DNA of 64,000 nucleotides from Lachnospiraceae bacterium (GCA_024696615.1 JAILGS010000079.1:18042-82041); one strand, 5' to 3'; shown: positions 16,225-24,615, numbered from the stretch's first letter. The notes: generated from the sequence alone by a model not told the origin. Numbers and translations: made by a program.

Positions 16225-18156
16225 TTAATGCTGTAAACCTTCATAGTTCCAGCCATGAAAATGTGCGATCATCCGGTGTGCATAAAGCCCCACCATGGCG
16301 CCCGTAAAGCGCTTTCCCATCTTAATACCCTCATCACAAAGATAATATACATTCTCTAAGCGATGTAACAGACGCTTTTGTTCTCCTTCCATCAGATAAA
16401 AGTCCCGAACAAAACCATGGGTTTCAATGGCAAGGGATACATCTTCCTTCTCCTGGATCCTCTTGGCTTCCCAGAAGCTCGTCTTCTTATCCTCGCCAAT
16501 CTGTTCCTGGATTCCAAGATAGGTCTTCCCCTGTTCCACAAAACAGCCAAAGGTAAGATAGGTATTCTCATCATAATAACAGGTAAGTCCGGCGCTACCG
16601 CCCTCCACCAATTGATCCAGGGATACCTTCACCTGCACTTTAAAATCTAAATCCGACTGTCTTCGCACATAGACACTCCGGCAAAGCACCTGATGCAAAT
16701 CTTCTTCATATCCTTTGATTGTTATATCATCATTTAATCTCTCGATAGTTCCTGGTCTTGGAGCTCTTGGAGTCATCCATGCCAGGGCATCATCCAGATT
16801 CTTTTGGGCAATCTCCTGCAACATATGAGGATCTTGACCGGTAATTCCGTTGAGACGCATTTGCTCAGATACGGAATATGGCGCCTTCTGAATTACGCTT
16901 GGTCCATGTAAGCCATTGACTATTGGCCAGCCATCCGCCGTCCAGGTCATTGGATCTAAGCAAGTTTCACGCCCCATTAAAGTGTACTTTCCGTCCACCG
17001 GTCTTGCGGCAAGATAGGCCATATACCAGCGTCCATCCGGAGTATCCACCGGCATACCGTGTCCGGAATGAGTAATGGTCTGGGCATCATCCCACTGCCG
17101 AAGGATTGGATTATAAGGGCATGGCTCATATAATCCCATTAATTCCTTGGAGCGCTGTACCGTAACCCGGTGTCCCTCACCGGTGCCGCCTTCCGCTAAG
17201 AAGAGGTAGTAATAACCGTCCTTCTTTAGCAAATGTGGTCCCTCGGGAGCACGCTTCTGATCCCCATAAAACAGTAGGGTTGCCGGAGAAATCTGCTTAG
17301 TTAAATCACGACTTAATTCAAGGATTCTTGCTCCTCGATTTAATAACATATATACTCGTCCATCATCATCCCAAAAGATGGATGGATCGATGCCGTCCTC
17401 TTCAATCCAAGAAGGAGCACTATAAGGTCCTTCCGGACGATCCGACGTAACAATCATCTGACGACGAAATACTCGTCCCGTATCATTTAAACGATAGGTA
17501 GCAGTAATTGCAAACTTTCCCTCATGATAACTAATATCCGCAGCCCAGAAGCCTCGTCCGCCCTCTAAGCTGTCAAGATCCACATAATCGGGATTGGTGA
17601 CTGCATAACCAATAATCTTCCAATGAATCAAGTCCACCGAATGGGAAATAGGAATACATGGGAAGAAAATAAAGGAGGAATTCACCATATAATAGTCATT
17701 TCCTACACGAATAATGGAAGGGTCCGGAAACATACCGCTTCGGATTGGATTATGATAGCTATCCTCGTAGGTAAATCCCACATAATCCTCTAAATAGGCA
17801 AGGATTTCAGGATGAGCATCTTCCCTGGACTTCGCAAGATCGAAAGAAGTCACTAAATCCACATCCCCATCACAAGGATTCATTCCCACGCGTTCCACCA
17901 GATACTTTACACTATCTAATACTCCACTCTCCACCGCATAGTGAAGGATGTTTCGCTGCTTCAAATCCCGCAGATTCATGCTGGCACGGGAATATTCCAC
18001 GATATATTTTACAATGGCAAAACCACCATCTCTAGCGCCAAGAAATGCATAAGGGATCCCATTCTCATCCACAGCATTAATTCCGTTGGGATCAAGAATT
18101 AATAACTCTTTCACATCCTCTAAAGATTGCCTTGCAAATGCTTCTAATAAATCCAT
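16225..18156 (-). CDS. Ankyrin-repeat / GH43 fusion glycosidase
   Basis: The protein has 643 residues. Residues about 1-125 are ankyrin-type repeats (LLILDPNGINAVDENG, RNILHYAVESGVLDSVKYLVER, SFDLAKSREDAHPEILAYL). A GH43 five-blade propeller follows: FPDPSII with the general base near Asp145, GIDPSIFWDDDGRVYML with the modulator Asp near 257, and APEGPHLLKKDGYYYL with the acid Glu near 305. A C-terminal beta-sandwich, about 450-640, resembles the DUF1349-like domain of GH43 xylosidases and arabinofuranosidases. No signal peptide is present. It probably trims arabinose or xylose side chains of imported pectic oligosaccharides. It starts 99 bp after the CE12 gene. The ankyrin domain on a bacterial GH43 is unusual; the reading frame is continuous, with no stop between the parts. 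Confidence 0.94.
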   Translation of the reverse strand: MDLLEAFARQSLEDVKELLILDPNGINAVDENGIPYAFLGARDGGFAIVKYIVEYSRASMNLRDLKQRNILHYAVESGVLDSVKYLVERVGMNPCDGDVDLVTSFDLAKSREDAHPEILAYLEDYVGFTYEDSYHNPIRSGMFPDPSIIRVGNDYYMVNSSFIFFPCIPISHSVDLIHWKIIGYAVTNPDYVDLDSLEGGRGFWAADISYHEGKFAITATYRLNDTGRVFRRQMIVTSDRPEGPYSAPSWIEEDGIDPSIFWDDDGRVYMLLNRGARILELSRDLTKQISPATLLFYGDQKRAPEGPHLLKKDGYYYLFLAEGGTGEGHRVTVQRSKELMGLYEPCPYNPILRQWDDAQTITHSGHGMPVDTPDGRWYMAYLAARPVDGKYTLMGRETCLDPMTWTADGWPIVNGLHGPSVIQKAPYSVSEQMRLNGITGQDPHMLQEIAQKNLDDALAWMTPRAPRPGTIERLNDDITIKGYEEDLHQVLCRSVYVRRQSDLDFKVQVKVSLDQLVEGGSAGLTCYYDENTYLTFGCFVEQGKTYLGIQEQIGEDKKTSFWEAKRIQEKEDVSLAIETHGFVRDFYLMEGEQKRLLHRLENVYYLCDEGIKMGKRFTGAMVGLYAHRMIAHFHGWNYEGLQH

Positions 18157-18255
18157 ATCGTCTTCCCACCCCCATATTCAAGCCTTTTCCTTCTCTATCA
18201 TACGCTCATTCCCATGGACTTTCTTATCCTGAGGCACTCTGTTACCTTCGTGAAT

Positions 18256-19002
18256 TTATTGTACCTTGTTATCTCCGTGGAAATCCACTAAGAGGGAAGG
18301 ATCTTCTAAGTCCGATTCAGGGTCCACAAGCATCTCCCCATAGACACCACCAATCTTCTTAAGCTCTTCTGCCACTAAACCGGAGAAGACATATGCCCCC
18401 TCATACTTTAAGTGGGTATTATCTTCTTTTCCATCTGGGAAATTAGGATATTCCCCTGCAGGTACATGTACAAACCAGTCCTTACTCTTCTCAAAACCTG
18501 CTTCTTCAATCTTCTTCTTAGAAAGTGTAGTAAGATCCACTACCGGAACATCCAATTCCTTGGCCAATGCAATCATTGCATCCGGATAATCCAAATGTGT
18601 TCCTTCCTTTAAGGTCTTATGATCCTCTTCAAATACTCTACGATATAAAGGAGTAATTAACAGTGGATATGCACCATGACTTCTTGCTACATCCACCATC
18701 TTCTTTAAATTCTCCTGGTAATCTCCAAAACTCTTCGTACCACGCTTTGGATCCGGCTTCTCATCATTATGACCGAACTGAATAAATAAATAATCCCCTG
18801 CACCAATGGCCTGATCGATCAAGTCAAGACGCCCCTCATCGATGAAACTCTTGGTACTTCTACCATTCTCAGAATAGTTCTCAACACGATAAGTTCTCTT
18901 TAAATATAGTCCAAATGCTTGTCCCATTCCAGTCTGTGGGAAGCTCATATAAAAATTCTGCTTTACGGTAGAATCACCGGCCCAAAAAATTCTTTTTGCC
19001 AT
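18256..19002 (-). CDS. Rhamnogalacturonan acetylesterase (CE12, SGNH hydrolase)
   Basis: The protein has 248 residues from the internal ATG. The ATG 24 bp upstream has no ribosome site, whereas AGAAGG precedes this one. SGNH blocks: GDST with nucleophile Ser11, FIQFGHNDEKPD (block III with the Asn), and DNTHLKYEGA with the Asp/His pair near the C-terminus. Family members remove acetyl groups from galacturonic acid in rhamnogalacturonan I backbones. No signal peptide is visible, so it acts in the cytoplasm on imported fragments. It is the first gene after the importer terminator and has its own extended -10 promoter. Confidence 0.94.
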   Translation of the reverse strand: MAKRIFWAGDSTVKQNFYMSFPQTGMGQAFGLYLKRTYRVENYSENGRSTKSFIDEGRLDLIDQAIGAGDYLFIQFGHNDEKPDPKRGTKSFGDYQENLKKMVDVARSHGAYPLLITPLYRRVFEEDHKTLKEGTHLDYPDAMIALAKELDVPVVDLTTLSKKKIEEAGFEKSKDWFVHVPAGEYPNFPDGKEDNTHLKYEGAYVFSGLVAEELKKIGGVYGEMLVDPESDLEDPSLLVDFHGDNKVQ

Positions 19003-19063
19003 CTTAAAAATCCTTCTTTTATTCATAAATTTGTCCTATGGATTTCATCCCATAAGCCCCTTT

Positions 19064-19072
19064 ATTATACCA
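19064..19072 (-). promoter_or_regulatory. Extended -10 promoter of the CE12-GH43-GH28 unit
   Basis: On the minus strand, TGGTATAAT lies about 60 bp before the CE12 start. No -35 match exists at 17 bp because that position falls in the terminator of the importer genes. The enzyme genes therefore appear to start a new transcript exactly where the transporter transcript ends. Confidence 0.6.
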
Positions 19073-19081
19073 TAAGACCAT

Positions 19082-19112
19082 AAAAAAGGCTATGAGCATT
19101 CCGCTCATAGCC
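19082..19112 (-). terminator. Rho-independent terminator after the sugar importer genes
   Basis: A 10-bp stem (GGCTATGAGC/GCTCATAGCC) with a 5-nt loop is followed by six T on the minus strand. It lies 76 bp after the second permease stop. Confidence 0.9.
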
Positions 19113-19188
19113 TTAATTATTATGAGAAAGTAAATCAATAGCCTATCTAATCAATTACTAAATCAATACAAATACAATATACTGGACA

Positions 19189-20037
19189 TTACTCCTTAAC
19201 CGCACCTACGTTAACACCCTGTACGAAGTAATCCTGACAGAATGGATAGAGGATCATGAAAGGAATAATAGCTACGATAATACAAGCATTCTTGATTGTG
19301 TTATCAGAAATATTATCATTGGTCTGTGGAAGGTCATTATCCATGATCAATGTTCTTAACTTCATCTGGAAGTTAAATAATGAGTTCTTAGTAACATAAA
19401 TCTTGAAGTTGGTATAATCATTCCAGAATGCTACGGCAAACATCAAACCGATGGAAGCCAAAGCCGCCTTAGAAAGAGGAAGAACGACCTTGAAGAAGAT
19501 GCCCATTGGAGAACATCCATCGATTTCAGCAGCCTCGAAGAGGGATGCTGGAATACCTTCAAAGAAGTTTCTCATCAATACTAAGTTATATACATTAATG
19601 GAAAGTGGTAAAATAACAGCCCACAGAGTATTTAACATACCTAATCTACGGATTACTAAGTAGGTAGGGATCATACCACCCTGGAAAATCATTGTAAATA
19701 ATAACATGTAACCGAAGAAGTTACGTCCTGGCATCTCCCACTGGATCAGTACATAAGCACCCAATGTAGAAAGTGCAAGACCGAGGAAAGAACCACATAC
19801 AGTTACAAGTAATGAAATAAGGAATGGCATAATCAAGGACTTACGAGTAAATACAAGCTTGTATCCACCGAAGGTAAACTGATTTGGCCATAAATTAAGT
19901 CCGTATCCTGAAGCTCCATCAAATGAGTCCACAATTACCTTATAGATAGGAACTAAGATAATTAAAGAAATCAAAATGAAAATAAGGGCATTGACGATAG
20001 GGAACACTTTAATACCTTTAGATTTTGCTTTTGCCAT
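19189..20037 (-). CDS. ABC sugar importer permease, LplC/YtcP type
   Basis: This 282-residue membrane protein has six predicted spans. The binding-protein-dependent permease loop is EAAEIDGCSPMGIFFKVVLPLSK, near residue 190, which docks to the ATPase. The C-terminus, FCQDYFVQGVNVGAVKE, is typical of LplC-like permeases that pair with LplB-like partners. It starts 15 bp after the zinc-ribbon permease gene. It is inferred to import pectic oligosaccharides from its neighbours (solute-binding lipoprotein, CE12, GH43, GH28). No ATPase gene is adjacent, as is usual for LplABC-type systems that share an MsmX-like ATPase. Confidence 0.95.
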   Translation of the reverse strand: MAKAKSKGIKVFPIVNALIFILISLIILVPIYKVIVDSFDGASGYGLNLWPNQFTFGGYKLVFTRKSLIMPFLISLLVTVCGSFLGLALSTLGAYVLIQWEMPGRNFFGYMLLFTMIFQGGMIPTYLVIRRLGMLNTLWAVILPLSINVYNLVLMRNFFEGIPASLFEAAEIDGCSPMGIFFKVVLPLSKAALASIGLMFAVAFWNDYTNFKIYVTKNSLFNFQMKLRTLIMDNDLPQTNDNISDNTIKNACIIVAIIPFMILYPFCQDYFVQGVNVGAVKE

Positions 20038-20052
20038 GTCTATGCTCCTCCC

Positions 20053-21471
20053 TTATACAATACCACGACCACGTACCTTCTTAGATGCATAATCACATAT
20101 AAGAACTAATACGCAACCTACCAAGGACTTAAATAAACCAACCGCAGTCGTATAACCATAGTTATTACCGCCGGAGAATGACATACGATAGATATAAGTC
20201 TGGATAACATCAGCAACAGAAATAACAGCATCGTTCATTAATACGAATACTGATTCGAACAGGTTCATAACCTTCGCAAGGTTAAGAATGAATACTGTGA
20301 TAATGGTGTTCGCAAGAGCAGGAAGAGTGATATATCTCATCTTGTTGAAACGGTTAGCACCATCGATTTCAGCAGCTTCATATAATTCAGGGCTAATACC
20401 AGAAAGAGTAGCTAAGAAGAGGATGGTTCCCCAACCGGTATCTCTCCAGATATTAACGATATAGTAAACACCTCTCCAGTGCTCAACACTACCCATGAAG
20501 TACACTGGTTCATTTACTAAATTAGCATTCATTAAGAAGGTATTAATCATACCTGCATCAGAGGTATCCAGTAACATACGGAAAATAGATGCAACTACTA
20601 CCCATGACATAAAGTGAGGTAAGTAGATAATGGTCTGAACAGTCTTCTTAAACCAAATATTAGTGATTTCATGAAGTAACAGAGAAATAATAACAGCCAT
20701 ACCAGTATTAAGAACTAACTTAATTACAGAAAGCTGTAATGTATTCCAGAATGCTCTCCAGAAATATGGATCCTTCGCAACCATACCTGCGAAATGCTTA
20801 ATACCTACGTATACAGGTACTCTCTTATAATCGGTGAATGCATAACGAACACCGAGCATTGGCCAGTAGTTAAAGATTGCGATAAATACAACAACAGGAA
20901 TGAACATAACATAGAACCACTTGTGATATACCATCTTACTCCAAGTGGACTTGTTATTGGTCATATAACGAGTATCATATTCAACAGTCTTTCTAAATTT
21001 CAGGATATCAAAGAAACATCCTACAACAGCAATAATCAATCCAAGAACAACTACATAAGTACCAAGACCTACGGTATATACTGGATCTTCATTCATAAAA
21101 GAAGTTAACTGTGAAAATGTGATACCAAAAATAATTGCTGCAATAGCAGTGGTAATAATGGAGAAAATCTCCTTCTTAAGAACAACAATAATGATAGTAG
21201 CAATTAAAGCCACCATGTACAGATACCAGAGAGTCTGATGATTCTGGTACTGATATCCATCATTGTTCAGATAGCTCATATAACTGTATGCGTCAGCAAC
21301 GTTTTCTGAATTCTGAACGAATGGAAGTAAACCGCCCAGGAATGCCATTACTGCACCTACAATTGCAAGAACACGCACGTTCTTTGGTGGAACATACACT
21401 TTAGTTCCGCACTTAGGACAAAGCTTTGCATTTTTAGGCAATTCGGTATTACATGCCTTACATTGTGCCAT
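20053..21471 (-). CDS. ABC sugar importer permease, LplB type, with zinc-ribbon and four extra membrane spans
   Basis: The protein has 472 residues from the ATG with AGAAGGG 7 nt upstream; the ATG 21 bp earlier lacks a site. Residues 1-25 form a zinc ribbon (CKACNTELPKNAKLCPKCG). Four hydrophobic spans follow at about 35-160 (AIVGAVMAFLGGLLPF, WYLYMVALIATIIIVVL, IITTAIAAIIFGITF, YVVVLGLIIAVVGCFF). A standard LplB permease of about 300 residues then begins near WSKMVYHKWFYVMFIP, with loop EAAEIDGANRFNKMRYITLPAL. The usual family length is about 300-320, so the extension is extra. The frame is continuous. It pairs with the downstream LplC-like permease. The role of the extension, perhaps regulation or assembly, is unknown. 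Confidence 0.94.
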   Translation of the reverse strand: MAQCKACNTELPKNAKLCPKCGTKVYVPPKNVRVLAIVGAVMAFLGGLLPFVQNSENVADAYSYMSYLNNDGYQYQNHQTLWYLYMVALIATIIIVVLKKEIFSIITTAIAAIIFGITFSQLTSFMNEDPVYTVGLGTYVVVLGLIIAVVGCFFDILKFRKTVEYDTRYMTNNKSTWSKMVYHKWFYVMFIPVVVFIAIFNYWPMLGVRYAFTDYKRVPVYVGIKHFAGMVAKDPYFWRAFWNTLQLSVIKLVLNTGMAVIISLLLHEITNIWFKKTVQTIIYLPHFMSWVVVASIFRMLLDTSDAGMINTFLMNANLVNEPVYFMGSVEHWRGVYYIVNIWRDTGWGTILFLATLSGISPELYEAAEIDGANRFNKMRYITLPALANTIITVFILNLAKVMNLFESVFVLMNDAVISVADVIQTYIYRMSFSGGNNYGYTTAVGLFKSLVGCVLVLICDYASKKVRGRGIV

Positions 21472-21514
21472 TGGATTACCCTTCTTTCTCATAATATTTT
21501 GTGTTTTTTTGAAC

Positions 21515-21530
21515 GTGCCGACTAGTGCAC
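21515..21530 (-). other. Small 5' hairpin before the LplB-type permease gene
   Basis: A 4-bp stem GTGC/GCAC encloses an 8-nt loop containing ACTAG (RNA sense ACTAGTCG). It resembles the hairpin at 23220-23239, whose loop is a rotation of the same eight bases. It lies just downstream of the intra-operon terminator. Confidence 0.35.
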
Positions 21531-21536
21531 ATTCAC

Positions 21537-21573
21537 AAAAAAATGGATTCCCCTTGGGGCAAAAGCCCCAAGG
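21537..21573 (-). terminator. Intra-operon terminator between binding-protein and permease genes
   Basis: A 9-bp GC-rich stem (CCTTGGGGC/GCCCCAAGG) with loop AAAA, followed by a T-rich run of seven on the minus strand, lies 64 bp after the binding-protein stop. Partial termination here would give more binding protein than permease. Confidence 0.85.
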
Positions 21574-21636
21574 TTCATCCGTTTTTAGTCATGAATAATT
21601 CTTTAATTTAATACTTAAGAAATTATAATTCCTAAA

Positions 21637-23190
21637 TTACTTGTTAAGAGAATCTAAGCACTCCTTAACAAGATCGCCAACTTCCTGCTCGTATCTTGCA
21701 AGACCATCTTCAGCAGAGATCTTTCCAAGGCAAACATCAGCGATTACAGACTTTCTTGCAGTCCAGATAGCAGCACTGTTATCTGTCATAGCATCAGTCA
21801 TCTTGATAGAAGGTGCCATCTTAGATGCACTCTTGAATACGTTAGCAGCTTCCTGAGCAATTGCAGGAGAACCTACGTCGATACCGATATCCTTACCATC
21901 GTTGAAGTCAGAAGCATACTCACCTAACTTTAACAGACCATCGATGTGGTTGTAAGTAGCGGAGTTACCAGTAGACTCAAGAGCGGTAAATGCGAATACG
22001 CCATTCTCATAGGTGTAGTGAGTACCATACTCCCAAAGAAGCTGGCAATCACGACCATCTAACTGCTTAGATAACCAGTACTCGAAGATTCCTTCTGGGT
22101 TCTCAGCATCTACAGTAATACACCACTGTGGAGCAATTCTGTTAAGATACTGACCAACTTCAGCGATTGGAGGAAGAGAAACGATTACTTCCTTATCAGC
22201 GCCATCGTAAAGAGCCTTCTTCTTAATATTAGTAGTTAAAGTGTTGCACCACTTACCAGCCCAGTATGTGAATACACCGAACTTATCTTCATAGTATAAG
22301 TCACGAGCTTCAGAAGTAGTACGATCAATGATCTGTGGATCAAGTACGCCATCTGCATAAGCCTTAGCAAGTCTTTCAAGTGCGCCCTTCATAGCATCCT
22401 CGCCGAAACCATCTACCCAAACGCCATCCTTTTCATAGAACTCTGGATAAGCATCCTGATAGAATTCTGGAAGGTAGTTGATGTATGGAGCTTCGCCACC
22501 TACAAGACCAGCAGCAGAGATAACATAATCAGCGCCCTTAGCTTCCTTCATAGCAAGAAGGTCTGCATAGTACTCTTCCCAAGTAGTAGGAAGTGTGCTA
22601 ATTCCTGCAGCATCTAACCAAGACTGCTTAATATATGTTACACAACCGTTACCAGAAACTGGTGACCATCCGTAAAGATGATACTCTCCGTCTGGACCAA
22701 CAACCTTAGAGTTTTCGAAAAGCTCAAGACCGAAATCGCTTACACGACCGGAATTCTTAACTTCAGAATTCTCCCAAGCATCAGTCATATCCCAAAGATA
22801 TCCTAACTGAGCATATGTTGCATAGTTACCAGAAGAAAGAAGAACTACATCTGGAAGAGATCCAGAACCAGCACCGAATAATGTACCGATGTAATCTTTG
22901 TATCCTGAGTGATCAGGACGCTCCCACTCAGCCTCGATACCAGTTGCTTCAGCAAGTGCATCGTAGAAGGCCTGTGCGTTGTCATCTTCCTTTACTACAG
23001 TACCATCACATGTTACAGTGATCTTAGAAGGCTTCTCGATTGCCTTCTCAGTTGTTGTTTCAGCAGCTGCTGCTGTGGTGTCGTTAGAACCAGATGCTGC
23101 AGTTGTTGCTGTAGAAGCATCGCTTCCGCCACAAGCAGCAAGTCCTAATACCATAGACAGAGCTAAAACAGATGAAACTAGTTTTTTCAT
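21637..23190 (-). CDS. Extracellular solute-binding lipoprotein of the LplABC-type sugar importer
   Basis: The protein has 517 residues from the ATG preceded by AAGGAGGG; the longer frame upstream has no site. The signal peptide MKKLVSSVLALSMVLGLAAC is a lipobox with Cys20 as the lipidated residue. A Ser/Thr/Ala-rich linker of about 30 residues precedes the binding fold. The protein is of CUT1 LplA type, longer than the usual 400-450-residue binding proteins, with family segments such as WDMTDAWENS and ALIDMV-like C-terminal helices. It is the first gene of the importer, under a clear promoter. Pectic oligosaccharides are the inferred ligand from gene context. Confidence 0.95.
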   Translation of the reverse strand: MKKLVSSVLALSMVLGLAACGGSDASTATTAASGSNDTTAAAAETTTEKAIEKPSKITVTCDGTVVKEDDNAQAFYDALAEATGIEAEWERPDHSGYKDYIGTLFGAGSGSLPDVVLLSSGNYATYAQLGYLWDMTDAWENSEVKNSGRVSDFGLELFENSKVVGPDGEYHLYGWSPVSGNGCVTYIKQSWLDAAGISTLPTTWEEYYADLLAMKEAKGADYVISAAGLVGGEAPYINYLPEFYQDAYPEFYEKDGVWVDGFGEDAMKGALERLAKAYADGVLDPQIIDRTTSEARDLYYEDKFGVFTYWAGKWCNTLTTNIKKKALYDGADKEVIVSLPPIAEVGQYLNRIAPQWCITVDAENPEGIFEYWLSKQLDGRDCQLLWEYGTHYTYENGVFAFTALESTGNSATYNHIDGLLKLGEYASDFNDGKDIGIDVGSPAIAQEAANVFKSASKMAPSIKMTDAMTDNSAAIWTARKSVIADVCLGKISAEDGLARYEQEVGDLVKECLDSLNK

Positions 23191-23219
23191 TTGAAATAAA
23201 CCCTCCTTAATTGGTTTTT

Positions 23220-23239
23220 TGTGGGCTAGTCGACCCACA
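23220..23239 (-). other. 5' hairpin in the binding-protein mRNA leader
   Basis: The stem TGTGGG/CCCACA has 6 bp and the loop, RNA sense, is TCGACTAG. It lies between the promoter and the ribosome site of the binding-protein gene. It could stabilise the mRNA 5' end or be an operator. Confidence 0.45.
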
Positions 23240-23265
23240 CCTGAAATTATTCAGTGACAAGAGTT

Positions 23266-23294
23266 ATATTATCATTTTTGTATGATTTTAACAA
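23266..23294 (-). promoter_or_regulatory. Promoter of the pectin importer
   Basis: On the minus strand, -35 TTGTTA (23289-23294) and -10 TAATAT (23266-23271) are separated by exactly 17 bp. They lie about 75 bp before the binding-protein start codon. The spacing and boxes fit a vegetative sigma-A promoter. Confidence 0.75.
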
Positions 23295-23709
23295 GTGTAT
23301 TTTCCAAAAAATGTTACCAAATCTTGAACAAAACTTTAACAAGACTTTGGCATTCTCTCAACCAAGCCTTTTTCAGAGTGTAAGCGATTTCAATATTTTT
23401 TCAAATATTTTTCAGATTTTCATCCCTTTGGTACTTTTTTCGGTTCTATTCTTGTATACAAGACCTAGTCATTATGTCCATATTTCCATATAAAAACCAT
23501 CATTTTTTTGTAAAATTATCCACATTTACCCCCTTGGGATGTCCCAAAATCCCTATTTGTTGGTAAATTTTTCTACTCTTGTAAGTTTTGACGAGGAAGA
23601 ACTTTCGTCTATTTTACTGATTTCTGGAAGATGTATTTTTTCCTAAGATATGATATGATGTCCTTTAGTGACGCAACCAAGCGCTAAAACCTAACGAAAA
23701 GGAGTTCCC
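23295..23709. other. AT-rich divergent intergenic region
   Basis: This 415-bp gap lies between the importer promoter and the PAP2 gene. It is AT-rich, with the palindrome at 23451-23462 as its only strong feature. A plausible -10 for PAP2 (TATGAT) lies near 23650. I see no gene, tRNA or riboswitch here; the short frames present have no ribosome site. Confidence 0.5.
23451..23462. promoter_or_regulatory. Perfect 12-bp palindrome CTTGTATACAAG, candidate GntR-type operator
   Basis: This perfect dyad lies about 160 bp upstream of the importer -35 box and 248 bp upstream of the divergent PAP2 gene. From memory it equals the core of the Bacillus subtilis GntR operator (ATACTTGTATACAAGTAT). It may recruit a FadR/GntR-type repressor of uronate metabolism; no such gene is in the window. 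Confidence 0.45.
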
Positions 23710-24612
23710 ATGAGTTTTCTAGAATTTTTAAGTCAATTTCGTACCCCGCTACTGGATCAGATTTTTCGGGGAATATCTTATTTTGGAGAAGTGATCATTC
23801 TGCTGCCCCTTCTATGCATCCTGTATTGGTGCGTGGATAAGCAATTAGGACTGCAGGCAGTATTATCGTATTTTATTAGTGGTGGAATTGTCCAGGGCAC
23901 CAAGATTACCCTGCGTATTCCAAGACCATGGGTGCTTCAACCGGACTTTCAGCCGGTAGAATCCGCCGTTGGATCCGCCACCGGTTACTCCTGTCCAAGC
24001 GGACATACCCAATCTAGTACTTCCATCTTTGGAGCCATTGTAGCCAATACCAAAAAGTCCTGGCTGCGCATCCTCCTTGGAGCAATTCCTCTTTTGGTGC
24101 TATTTTCCCGCATGTATTTAGGAGTGCATACCCCAAAAGATGTCCTCCTTGCGTTCCTGATTTCGATTCTGATTGTGTTCTTATTACAATATACGAAGAA
24201 GAATCTTAGCATCTCCTCTTCCTATAAATTAGGACTCACCATTTTAGCAGAATTTATCGGTGTGGGACTCATTATTTACTCCCTCCTTCTGGTTCATTGG
24301 AATGTTTCCACTTTAGAATATGTGGCCGATACCATTCTCTACGCCTTCTGCCTCATGGGCTTTGCCATCTCCATCTATGTGGAAGATCGCTATATTCATT
24401 TCCGCACGGAATGCCGCTCCATCTGGATGCAGGTTGTGAAAGTAGTTCTTGGCATTGCAGGCATCGGAATTCTCTATGGTGGATTTAAGCTGCTCCCTTG
24501 GGAGAGAGTATGGACCCGTTCCATTAGCTGCTTCTTCATCTGCGTATGGGCCTTTATGATCTTCCCATGCTTTATCAAAAAGATTCAAAAAAAGAGCTAT
24601 AGTGAACTGTAA
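23710..24612 (+). CDS. PAP2-family membrane phosphatase
   Basis: The 300-residue protein has about eight membrane spans. The three PAP2 motifs are intact: KITLRIPRP (KxxxxxxRP, near 78), PSGHTQSS (PSGH, near 97) and SRMYLGVHTPKDV (SRxxxxxHxxxD, near 137). The family removes phosphate from lipid or prenyl diphosphates; undecaprenyl pyrophosphate recycling is one option, and phosphatidate another. AAGGAG lies 7 nt before the start. It is a single gene. Its terminator appears to lie within the end of the convergent yigZ-like gene, whose stop is 3 bp away. Confidence 0.92.
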   Translation: MSFLEFLSQFRTPLLDQIFRGISYFGEVIILLPLLCILYWCVDKQLGLQAVLSYFISGGIVQGTKITLRIPRPWVLQPDFQPVESAVGSATGYSCPSGHTQSSTSIFGAIVANTKKSWLRILLGAIPLLVLFSRMYLGVHTPKDVLLAFLISILIVFLLQYTKKNLSISSSYKLGLTILAEFIGVGLIIYSLLLVHWNVSTLEYVADTILYAFCLMGFAISIYVEDRYIHFRTECRSIWMQVVKVVLGIAGIGILYGGFKLLPWERVWTRSISCFFICVWAFMIFPCFIKKIQKKSYSEL

Positions 24613-24615
24613 TCC

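Noticed and set aside
23254..23493. 79-codon AT-rich frame in the importer promoter region
   Set aside because: It starts inside the promoter, lacks a Shine-Dalgarno site and is built of Phe/Ile/Leu codons expected in AT-rich spacer DNA.
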